Shown here: in pieces, positions 56,919 through 64,000 of the stretch | Layout of the letters: each line of letters begins with the position of its first letter | How positions within the stretch are numbered: the first letter of the stretch is position 1 | Source of the DNA: Tabrizicola piscis | Lineage (GTDB): Bacteria > Pseudomonadota > Alphaproteobacteria > Rhodobacterales > Rhodobacteraceae | Assembly: GCF_003940805.1 (NCBI RefSeq) | Contig: NZ_CP034328.1 | Location: 2,480,001-2,544,000, forward strand | DNA: 64,000 nt | Direction of reading: 5' to 3' | Position numbers and translations under genes: made by a program | Notes under the pieces: generated by a model | Database searches by the model: none | Seen by the model: the letters and a program-made list of their open reading frames with translations, nothing else | Told to the model about the DNA's origin: nothing

Positions 56919-57952
56919 ACTGGGTACCCTGACAGAAGTCGGGAAGGTGGAGATTTACGTGCAGTAAAAACCAATGGAATGTCGAAGACATCATTCTGCG
57001 CAAGGGCGAATTCCGTGGTCGTCAATTGGATCTCCAGCTCTGCAAGCACATCGGCCACGCATTCCCATAAGGCCAGCGACAAGGGCCGCCCAAGGCACAG
57101 ATGTGGCCCTACACCAAAGAAATGCCGCCGATCCGCTGCGGGGCGGCCGGCCAGGCTGTCTAGGCGGCACTCAATCAATGCCCCTGCCGACACTGGACAG
57201 CCGGCGACAGTCTGGGCAAAGCTGGATATCCGGCCGATCGCCGGCAGGCCAGTGTGTGTTGGTATGCTCGGCAACCGCCGCGCATTGACCTTTTGTTCGC
57301 CCAGACTGGCAAGATGATGGTGCAGCGAAAGGCCCAGCGTTCCGATCAGGGCATCGCGGCCCATGACGAATTGTCCGACCCTTAAGGCGTGCAGTTCTAT
57401 CGGTTCATTGGGAAAAAGATCATTTGCCTGCACAAATTGTTGTTTCAGCATTGCCTCAAGGCGTCGGCGCGCCGCAACCCCCAGATTGGAACTGAAGATG
57501 CTGGGCATGCAGGAAGGGTCGCCTTCCGGCCGTGGAAGACCGGTGAGCTCTTCCATGAACAGGTCGACGACCTCGGAAACCATGCGGAAAAGATCGACAT
57601 GTTCTGAGCCGTCAGTCCCAAGCGTTCTCACCACCACATGGCGGATGCGAGTCGTGGCGCGGGCGAGCTTGGCCGCTCGGTCTTCGGCAAGAAAAGCTGC
57701 AACCTTGCGCCGCAGTTCGGCATGTTGCGGACCGTCGATCCAAAGAGGCAGGTGCCGCATGACGGTCAGCGTGGCCGACAGATCGATCTTCAGCCTGTCC
57801 GCCAGGGCCGCGATAAAATCGACATGGGGGGTCACCCCGAACCCAGACCCCGCCAGCACGCCGATAGCATCATCGCCCAACACGACCACGGCCGGTTGCG
57901 CGGGATAGCCGCGCGCAGGGGTAGTGTCGGATAGGTCAAATGAAAGAGGCAT
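56915..57952 (-). CDS. Atypical short cytochrome P450
   Basis: 345 aa (bacterial P450s are about 400). The heme-binding loop 'FGVGPHLCLGRPL' is intact (Cys286), with 'WIDGPQHAELRRKV' as the C-helix region. The I-helix lacks the acid/alcohol pair: 'FVMGRDALIGTLG' (about 195-207) replaces the A-G-x-E/D-T motif. The K-helix EXXR Glu is not visible around 219-228 ('EQKVNARRLP'). First gene of a three-gene overlapping operon with an ACP and a hydrolase. Confidence 0.85.
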   Translation of the reverse strand: MPLSFDLSDTTPARGYPAQPAVVVLGDDAIGVLAGSGFGVTPHVDFIAALADRLKIDLSATLTVMRHLPLWIDGPQHAELRRKVAAFLAEDRAAKLARATTRIRHVVVRTLGTDGSEHVDLFRMVSEVVDLFMEELTGLPRPEGDPSCMPSIFSSNLGVAARRRLEAMLKQQFVQANDLFPNEPIELHALRVGQFVMGRDALIGTLGLSLHHHLASLGEQKVNARRLPSIPTHTGLPAIGRISSFAQTVAGCPVSAGALIECRLDSLAGRPAADRRHFFGVGPHLCLGRPLSLALWECVADVLAELEIQLTTTEFALAQNDVFDIPLVFTARKSPPSRLLSGYPV

Positions 57953-58596
57953 TTCCTATCTCACATTCCGAAAGATGCTAGCAAAACACTCATCGTCTAT
58001 AGGGTCGCCTCTCCCCGCATTCAAGCGTCTTGCCGGGCCCCGATCACGTGACCGCCAATCCTATAGCTGACCGAACAACCGCGAAGTGGATCTGGCGTTT
58101 GGCTCGTTGTTCGTCATGTTTTACAGGCTTGCTGCGCGACTGCCGCCCCGAGATTCAGGGCTCTTGCCCTCTCTATCTAGATGCATCTCCTAACAATTTC
58201 GGCTGGTGACCTCGGACGGTCAGCAGCCAATCCGCCGACGGCAGTCCGCCGGGAAGTGCATCGGCGCCGGTGTTGTTAGAACAGAAGGCTGCGCTGAGAG
58301 CGGGTTGGAGATCAGCGCTGTGAAGGCCATTTGTGACCCCCTGGAGGCTGGCATCTGTGACATCCAGGGGCCGCCGAAGACCTAGGAGATGGTGGCTTGC
58401 GCCAAGACTGATCTGTGTCTGCGTAGCAGTAAGGCCCCGCAAAACAAGGCCATTTTCCGCTAGGGCTTGTAGTTCTTCGCCTTCCTGGCCAGTGCGGCGG
58501 AGAAAAGCCAATCCCCCGTAAAATTCTCCTCAATTGGAACCTATCGCAGGTCAGAAAAGTTTGTCGTCACCCGACGCAGAAGAAGGATGCGCGAGC
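57953..58596. other. Region upstream of the divergent P450 operon and kinase
   Basis: About 580-640 bases. A 112-aa minus-strand frame (58173-58511) has a protein-like composition ('SHHLLGLRRPLDVTDASLQG') but no family or ribosome-binding site that I recognise. It may be a small gene or noise. Promoters for both directions should lie here. Confidence 0.35.
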
Positions 58597-59628
58597 GTGA
58601 ATATCGATGACCTTTACAGGCAGCTCCGATCCGGACATGTCCAAGCTCAGGGCATTGTCGATACAATCTCACATCCGCTTGTTGTCCTTGACGCAAGATT
58701 GTGTGTCCAGAGTGCAAATCGGACCTTTTTTGAGACCTTCAACGTTGACGGGTTTGAGACGATCGGCAAGCCGATTTACGAGCTCGGTACAGGTCAATGG
58801 GACATTCCAGAGCTACGGCGCCTACTTGGCGAAATCATTCCTCGCGCGACGGCTGTCATCGACTACGAAGTCGAAACCTATTTTCCTGATCTTGGCCAAC
58901 GTACAATGCTGATTACAGCCCGCGCGATGACGCATTCCGGCGGTCCGAGAGGCATTCTGTTGTCAATCATCGACGCGACCGATCAGGTCCAGCGAGATCT
59001 CGCCAAAGACATATTGTACGGCGAAATGCGGCATCGCGTCAGGAACTTACTCACTATCGCCGAAGTCCTGGCGCGGACGACTACCACTGCGGGACGCACT
59101 GCAGAGCAGTATAGGGACACGTTTCTGGGACGTTTCCGCTCCCTCACGCAGGCTCATGAAATTGCCCTTGGGGGACCAGGCGGCTTGGGGCTGCGGCGGG
59201 TAATCGAGTGTATCCTTGCACCCTATACAACAGCCACGTCTGTACTCATCGAAGGCGGCCCTGAGGTCGACTTGGAATCTGCGAAGTTGGTTACGCTGAG
59301 CCTCGTGTTCCACGAGTTGGCCACAAATGCCGCCAAGTATGGCGCTCTTTCCGTGCCAGAGGGCCGGGTTGCCGTGCACTGGGAGGGCGGTGAAGCTGAG
59401 GGGGCGCTACGTATCCACTGGGTAGAAACTGGAGGACCGCCGGTGTCACCCCGAGTAAAAAAGGGTCATGGAACTATGCTCATCGCATCATCAGTCGAGT
59501 ACACACTCGCTGGTCATCTGGACCAGCGCTTCTTGACGGAGGGTTTGCAAGTGGACCTGACGATCCCAATTCCCATGTGTCCAGCAGGAGGGGAGCAAGG
59601 CCATGCAAAAGACCGTGCTCGTAGTTGA
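58597..59628 (+). CDS. HWE-type sensor histidine kinase with PAS domain
   Basis: 343 aa from a GTG at 58597 with AAGGA upstream; a TTG at 58534 would add 21 residues. PAS domain at about 20-120, H-box 'EMRHRVRNLLTIAEVLART', then 'HELATNAAKYGALS' and the HWE-family motif 'IHWVETGGPPV'. No membrane segment, so it senses a cytoplasmic signal. Its end overlaps the receiver gene by 26 bp. Confidence 0.9.
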   Translation: MNIDDLYRQLRSGHVQAQGIVDTISHPLVVLDARLCVQSANRTFFETFNVDGFETIGKPIYELGTGQWDIPELRRLLGEIIPRATAVIDYEVETYFPDLGQRTMLITARAMTHSGGPRGILLSIIDATDQVQRDLAKDILYGEMRHRVRNLLTIAEVLARTTTTAGRTAEQYRDTFLGRFRSLTQAHEIALGGPGGLGLRRVIECILAPYTTATSVLIEGGPEVDLESAKLVTLSLVFHELATNAAKYGALSVPEGRVAVHWEGGEAEGALRIHWVETGGPPVSPRVKKGHGTMLIASSVEYTLAGHLDQRFLTEGLQVDLTIPIPMCPAGGEQGHAKDRARS

Positions 59629-59968
59629 AGACGAAGTCCTTATCGCAATGGACATGCAAGCAACGCTTGAGTGCTTGGGCTGGATCGTGATGGGACCGAC
59701 ACCGACCGTAAAAGGAGCGTTGGGTCTTATGGACCGAGAGCTTCCGGCGGTTGCAATTCTGGACATGAACCTTGGGCGCGAACTCGTGACGCCTGTTGCG
59801 GAAGCACTGAGAGATCGAGAGGTGCCATTTCTCATTGCAAGCGCCTGCGTTGACCCTGTGGCCTTGGGAGGTGCGGTCTTTGAAGGTGTCACCAACATTG
59901 GCAAGCCCTTCAACGAACGAGGTATTGCGACAGCTTTGGCGGCTCTGGATCTGCCGGGCCTGTCCTGA
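59603..59968 (+). CDS. Stand-alone response-regulator receiver
   Basis: 121 aa, receiver only. Acidic pair Asp10-Glu11, phospho-acceptor Asp54 ('AILDMNLG'), Lys101 ('NIGKPF'); the switch residue is Ser80 ('IASA'). With the overlapping HWE kinase it forms a two-component pair without a DNA-binding output, as in general-stress phosphorelays. Confidence 0.9.
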   Translation: MQKTVLVVEDEVLIAMDMQATLECLGWIVMGPTPTVKGALGLMDRELPAVAILDMNLGRELVTPVAEALRDREVPFLIASACVDPVALGGAVFEGVTNIGKPFNERGIATALAALDLPGLS

Positions 59969-60578
59969 CACGAACTCCCGGCCTTTTTCTGCACTAGCGT
60001 ACTACCGACTTGGCCGTGGAAGGTTTTGTCCGCTGAGTTTGGGACGAGTTAGCTGCGGGATCCTAGGGCACGGTGCGGGGGCTATCTCACCGAGCCACGT
60101 GAGCATGACAGGTGCTGTCTGGAGTACTTTCTTAAGCGGACCTGCGACTAGCACCGTTGCATTTCCACATGCTCCCTTTTCCGCTACTTCAAGACGAGCC
60201 CTGAGATCATCCGCCCGGCGGTGATGCTCAAGCCCCCGTACCCTGCGTACAATCAGACCTGCACCGCCGCTCTCGCCAAGTGGCGCAGCCTTCCCGCTGG
60301 CCGACCGATAGCTGGGTCTGGGATGAGGGAGACTGGTTCACATTCGACTGACTGTACCGATCGGGTGGATTTCGCCCCTCGCGTTCGGTTGGAAGTTCTC
60401 GGCACGCGGCTCAGTTAGGCCGGCGGCCTTCATCAGGTAGTGCACCCGTTCCTCGCAGATTTCCAAGTTTGCACAAGAATACCAGCCAAAAACCTTAATG
60501 TTCCACCTTCTCGAACAAAATGCGGCCAGCTTTGGCAGCACAGTCAAGGCTACCTGTTTCCCACAATGGAGAACCACC
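59969..60578. other. Intergenic region with an IS6 relic
   Basis: About 610 bases without an intact gene. Apart from the IS6-like fragment at 60179-60231, no coding or regulatory element was recognised. Confidence 0.4.
60179..60231 (+). mobile_element. IS6-family transposase N-terminal fragment
   Basis: The frame 'FRYFKTSPEIIRPAVML' is the conserved start of IS6-family transposases ('FRYFKTSPE'). It degenerates at once afterwards. No inverted repeats were found. A relic of an insertion. Confidence 0.55.
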
Positions 60579-60890
60579 ATGAAGACGTCGTTTCTCGTTT
60601 CCGTCGGAGCCACCGTCGGTGTGCTGGCCGCGACCGCTGCAATGGCGTCGACGGTAACCACCGAGAATGGCAGGCCGCTATTGGTTGAAACCGAAGTATC
60701 CGTCGCGGTCTGTGGCGATGTCGCTTTCAGCACCGGGACGGATGCGCAGAGCTGGCATGATGCATTGGCCGCCAAGCGTGCCCATGATAGCGTCGTTCAG
60801 GCAAGCTGGCAGAATGCATTGGCCAACAAGCGTGCGAATGATCGCGCCGTCATCCTTGCCAGCGCCGAGCCCTGCGCCCTGACCAACTGA
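60579..60890 (+). CDS. Small exported protein with internal duplication
   Basis: 103 aa. Signal peptide to about residue 22 ('LAATAAMAS'). Near residues 54-90 two 18-residue repeats follow each other: 'SWHDALAAKRAHDSVVQA' and 'SWQNALANKRANDRAVIL'. Two Cys (in 'VAVCGDV' and 'EPCALTN'). No known family; helical repeats suggest a binding module. Confidence 0.6.
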   Translation: MKTSFLVSVGATVGVLAATAAMASTVTTENGRPLLVETEVSVAVCGDVAFSTGTDAQSWHDALAAKRAHDSVVQASWQNALANKRANDRAVILASAEPCALTN

Positions 60891-61083
60891 TAGGTCCGCC
60901 TGACGGATGGGCTGGCAGGACGGGTAATGTCAGCGCATCCGTTCTGACCAAGCTACCAGTTTGAAGACGAAGAAACAGTTGCCCGGCAGGTCAAAGGCTC
61001 CAACGTTTCGAGCGCATCTTTTGGACACATGAACAAGTGTCTGTTCATGCAGTCCGCCCGGAAACGACCTTTGAACGCCTAGG

Positions 61084-61701
61084 CTACCGGCGAGTCCGAG
61101 ATGCCTGAACCCAGACGCGCGCGATCACCTTGGCCGTCACCGCAAGGACCAGCACGCACAGTGCCAGTTTGGACAGCTGTTCCATGGTTCCGTCGATCAG
61201 CGCCGCGTGGACAACGCTTCCAACGACGATCACAAGGGCAAGCATCGTGTGGATAACGCGCCACAGGGCTGGCGTCAGGCGCAGTTTTCTTCGGAAAGCA
61301 ACCAGAAGGCCCGAAGCGAAGACCGCCCACATTGCGATAACACCCCAAGCTGCGAACGGGGTTGGCGACGCAAAAAGGAGGGCATCAACCACGTCTGGCG
61401 GGCTAGTGATCCAGAGCGCAGCAACATGCATGATGACCAAAGCAACCAGGGCGACCCCGAGAGCGCGGTTAAGTCTTCTACCCCCTGCAGCGGTCAGGCC
61501 GGGGAGATAGCCACCTGCTGCCAATGGCTGCACCAGCAACAACGCCAAGGCGACGACGCCTGCCAAGCCTGCCACGATGTAAATCGGATCACGCCAGGCC
61601 AGAAGCGGGCTTACCGCCGAAGCATAGATCGGCAAACCTGTCGCTGTCGCCAAGGCAGCCCAGCCAAGCGTCGCTCGCACCACGGTCGTCCGGCGGCTCA
61701 T
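61084..61701 (-). CDS. Ferric-reductase-like heme membrane protein
   Basis: 205 aa with six or so membrane segments. His in 'VIMHVAALWI', 'RVIHTML' and 'GSVVHAALI' are placed like the heme ligands of ferric reductase/MsrQ-type domains. It probably passes electrons to a periplasmic partner. It starts 5 bp after the Tat-exported protein gene, which may be that partner. Confidence 0.78.
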   Translation of the reverse strand: MSRRTTVVRATLGWAALATATGLPIYASAVSPLLAWRDPIYIVAGLAGVVALALLLVQPLAAGGYLPGLTAAGGRRLNRALGVALVALVIMHVAALWITSPPDVVDALLFASPTPFAAWGVIAMWAVFASGLLVAFRRKLRLTPALWRVIHTMLALVIVVGSVVHAALIDGTMEQLSKLALCVLVLAVTAKVIARVWVQASRTRR

Positions 61702-61706
61702 GCTGA

Positions 61707-62195
61707 TCAGGCTGGTTGCAGGACGAAATCCGCGTGCAGGGTCGTGTCGCGTGCGCTTTGCATGACCGGCCTGAGAAAGACCGTTTCAAACTCCGCGTCG
61801 TCATAGGCCAAGTGCCCATGCGCCTGACCGAATGCCGGCACGATCTGCGGCATTTCCAATCGGAATTCACCATTCGCGTCCGTCAGCGTAGCGCCGTGGC
61901 TGTGGGGGTCGCGCTCATGACCTTCCGTTGTGTGCGCCCAGATCTGGATGCGCTGGCCTGCCAACGGTGCACCATCGCCTGCACGACGCACAGTTCCCGT
62001 CATCCAGAAACCACCGCCGCCGATCCTGTCAACGATTGGAGCGCCAGGCAGGTAGTTATTGGAGCCGCCGCGCATCGACTGGGTGGGCGCAAGACCCTGC
62101 GCGCGGGCAAAGGGGACAAAGCCAGACGTGCCAGAGATGATGACAAAGCCCGCACCAACCAAAAGGGTCCGTCGAGTGATCAGTTGTTGATGCAT
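61707..62195 (-). CDS. Tat-exported intradiol-dioxygenase-like protein
   Basis: 162 aa from the ATG at 62195. Twin-arginine signal ('ITRRTLLVGAGFVI'), then a beta-sandwich like the intradiol dioxygenase core ('GTVRRAGDGAPLAGQRIQIW', 'TDANGEFRLEMP'). The Tyr ligands of true intradiol enzymes are not evident, though several His are present ('DPHSHGA', 'QAHGHL'), so a different metal chemistry or only a binding role is likely. Operon with the heme membrane protein. Confidence 0.72.
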   Translation of the reverse strand: MHQQLITRRTLLVGAGFVIISGTSGFVPFARAQGLAPTQSMRGGSNNYLPGAPIVDRIGGGGFWMTGTVRRAGDGAPLAGQRIQIWAHTTEGHERDPHSHGATLTDANGEFRLEMPQIVPAFGQAHGHLAYDDAEFETVFLRPVMQSARDTTLHADFVLQPA

Positions 62196-62398
62196 TCCAC
62201 TCTCCCACACCAAGCGCCGCGCTCGCGCCTATTCAACAAGGAAGCATAGAACCTTTTCCAATTTTGCCGAGAGGCAGCCTTGCAGGTTCAGATGAACATT
62301 TTTCACGGCTGCGTCAGAACGGGCGAAGTCAATCTCATTCGGTCTTGGAACAGCCGACAGTAAGTGCGTGAGCCCTGTTGCCGCGTCATCCTGATCCG

Positions 62399-62761
62399 CT
62401 GGGCCGCATCTTCGGCATGACCGCGTCGGGGGGGGCCTACTGGCGGCAGACCTGAGGCATGGGCATGTCGGTGGCGCAGCTTCCCGGTGGCGAGATCGTT
62501 TCGGCGATGGAGCGTGGCGTGATCGACGCGTTCGAGTTCAGCAACCCGTCGTCCGATAGCCGGTTCGGCGCGCAGGACGTGGCCAAGAACTACTACCTGT
62601 CGTCGTATCACCAAGCGTCGGCGTTCCTGACGCTGACCGGCTTTGTTGGCATTCTTTTGTGGTATGTTCCAAGGCTGGATCTGGGGGTGGTGATCGGCGT
62701 CACACTGGCTTTGGCGCAGGTCGATCTGTACTTTTCTGCAGGTGAGCGCGACAAGCGCTGA
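62399..62761 (+). pseudogene. TRAP transporter DctP fragment joined to a membrane tail
   Basis: The frame 'AQLPGGEIVSAMERGVIDAF' and 'NYYLSSYHQAS' is typical of TRAP substrate-binding proteins, but the N-terminal half is absent and TGA interrupts the frame before residue 'GMGMSV'. After 'SYHQAS' it switches to an unrelated hydrophobic tail ('FVGILLWYVPRLDLGVVIG'). A fusion of relics. Confidence 0.6.
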
Positions 62762-62886
62762 CGAGCCGCCCCGACCGTTGACCGCAGCGGCGTGCGAACG
62801 CGATCAAAAGGCGTTGGCACACAGTTCCGCAGCCTGACCCCGGGACAGACCGAAGACGTCGGGACTGCGACCGCGTGTTCTGCACT

Positions 62887-63192
62887 TCAAGCCTGGCTTA
62901 CTACACAGCGGACATAGCGGATCGGGGACGCGGGCGCGATGGCGCCGGTGTGGTTGGCATGATTGCGAGTGGTGCCGACGGGCAAGACCATCTCGGGCTC
63001 GCCATCGGCCAGACGCGCCTTGCCGACCTGGGCAATCAAGCGGTCGGCGACTGCGTCCTTCGGAAGGTTGCAGTGGATACCCGCGGCCTGCGTAGGGGAG
63101 GACCGCGATACGACTGCCCCCATCGCAATCATGGCGACCAGAAGCATGAAGGGTACGGCCAAGACCGACCGGCGTGTGACGATGTGTTCCAT
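62887..63192 (-). CDS. Small exported protein, unknown function
   Basis: 101 aa from the ATG at 63192. Signal peptide or anchor ('LAVPFMLLVAMIAMGAV'), then a mature part with two Cys ('IHCNLPKDAV', 'YVRCVV'). The ends of the mature part loosely resemble the I78 peptidase-inhibitor pattern, but the match is too weak to name. Confidence 0.5.
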   Translation of the reverse strand: MEHIVTRRSVLAVPFMLLVAMIAMGAVVSRSSPTQAAGIHCNLPKDAVADRLIAQVGKARLADGEPEMVLPVGTTRNHANHTGAIAPASPIRYVRCVVSQA

Positions 63193-63356
63193 TGTTGGCC
63201 CCTTGATGAATTGGCCGTCGCATGCGCCGGCCGACATCGTTTAAGTCATCGTCACACGATAATCTGAGTGGGGTCGGTCGTCTGGACCGGCAACGAAACG
63301 CTCAGACGGATCGCGCAGGAGTTTCATTGCCTTTGCCACTCCGCCAGCATTGGCAG

Positions 63357-64000
63357 CTACGCACGGCGGCGGGAAATGACTTGCAAAGGCGACTCGCCGA
63401 ATGCCGCTTTGTAAAAGCGTGTAAATCTACCCGGATTGGAAAATCCAAATCGCAGGGCGACTGCGGTAAGTGTGACCGCTGAATCGCTGGAACGAAGCGC
63501 CTCACGCGCGGCTTCAAGGCGGAACTGGCGAATGGCCAGCAGCGGTGTTGTTTCCCGGAATTTCCGAAACACAATCTGTAAAGACCGCACACTGCAACCG
63601 GCAGCGGCCGCAACGTCATGCAGTGCAATGGGCTCTTCTACATTTGCCCTGATATAGGCTTCGGCGCGCCGCAGAACCCCGGGTGCAGGGGCAAAGTTCG
63701 GTCGCTCAAGCTGGTTTGAGTAATTGTGTGTCAATGACCGCAAAAGGGCATAAATCAGGAGATCTGAAAAGGAGCGATTTGCAGCTTCGTTGCCCAGAAA
63801 GGTCGGCGTGGGTGCCTGCAGTTCGACCATCAACACGTTGACAAGGTGGCGAAGGACCATCAGATTTTCTTTATCCCATTGAAAAACAGGATAGAACTCT
63901 GGGTCGCCCGCGACCGGGGTGCCCAAAAGCGCTGAAAGCCGCTGTGTAAGGCTGGCCTGGGGTATCCAGATCGCAACGCGCTCTTGTGCGCCGGTTGAGG
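63357..64000 (-). CDS. AraC-family regulator, N-terminus beyond the window
   Basis: Open to the window edge, with at least 213 residues visible. C-terminal double HTH 'IALHDVAAAAGCSVRSLQIVF' and 'LTAVALRFGFSNPGRFTRFYK'. The visible N-terminal part fits the AraC_binding_2 type found with oxygenase or degradation genes. The start lies outside. Confidence 0.88.
   Translation of the reverse strand, partial: STGAQERVAIWIPQASLTQRLSALLGTPVAGDPEFYPVFQWDKENLMVLRHLVNVLMVELQAPTPTFLGNEAANRSFSDLLIYALLRSLTHNYSNQLERPNFAPAPGVLRRAEAYIRANVEEPIALHDVAAAAGCSVRSLQIVFRKFRETTPLLAIRQFRLEAAREALRSSDSAVTLTAVALRFGFSNPGRFTRFYKAAFGESPLQVISRRRA

Noticed and set aside
58173..58511. 112-aa minus-strand frame upstream of the HWE kinase
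   Set aside because: No ribosome-binding site, no recognisable family; kept only as a comment in the intergenic entry.

Overview
The window reads as an alphaproteobacterial chromosome segment, most likely Rhodobacteraceae: GC-rich coding sequence, an rrn operon ending 23S-5S-tRNA-fMet, and protein families typical of that group (DUF3309, FnrL-type boxes, Acg-like nitroreductase, AraC/LysR-rich accessory DNA). No CRISPR array, phage structural block or intact insertion sequence was seen.

Layout. 1-1.79 kb: 3' part of 23S, 5S, tRNA-fMet. 1.7-41.7 kb: a block bounded by a 20-bp direct repeat of the tRNA-fMet 3' end (1730-1749 and 41724-41743), with a decayed large serine recombinase next to each copy; I read it as an old genomic island in tandem with a second one. 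Inside are a DMT transporter, DsrE, GST pseudogene and crotonase with a divergent LysR (3.2-7.2 kb); a seven-gene operon of response regulator, kinase, DevB/DevC-type exporter, outer-membrane channel lipoprotein and patatin lipoprotein (7.6-15.4 kb); a decaying stretch with an APH-like kinase, a MarR-GNAT fusion, hotdog proteins, a glycosyltransferase-methyltransferase fusion and dispersed repeats (16-22 kb); and a low-oxygen/stress module (22.2-41.5 kb).

That module has a Crp/Fnr regulator, an SDR, an arginine deiminase operon (antiporter, ArcA with an internal stop, Acg-like oxidoreductase, ArcB, ArcC), a cation P-type ATPase, small envelope proteins, a second ABC exporter and a DnaJ-like chaperone. 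FNR-type boxes sit in three of its promoter regions.

41.7-64 kb: a second accessory block with a GMC oxidoreductase/amidohydrolase pair, several AraC and LysR regulators with enzymes beside them, a quinone-detoxification-like pair (VOC dioxygenase and MhqD-like esterase) near an NmrA-like protein, and a tightly overlapping P450 - acyl carrier protein - alpha/beta hydrolase operon (55.6-58.0 kb). The last is my best candidate for an undescribed pathway: the P450 is short and lacks the usual EXXR and I-helix motifs. Then come an HWE kinase with a stand-alone receiver, a heme-membrane/Tat-exported pair, small secreted proteins and an AraC gene running off the window.

Pseudogenes are frequent: recombinases, GST, PaaI-like thioesterase, DMT transporter, LuxR fragment, arcA, MFS fragment, TRAP fragment and an IS6 fragment. 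This fits accessory DNA under erosion. All product names come from reading sequence and motifs; no database search was run.
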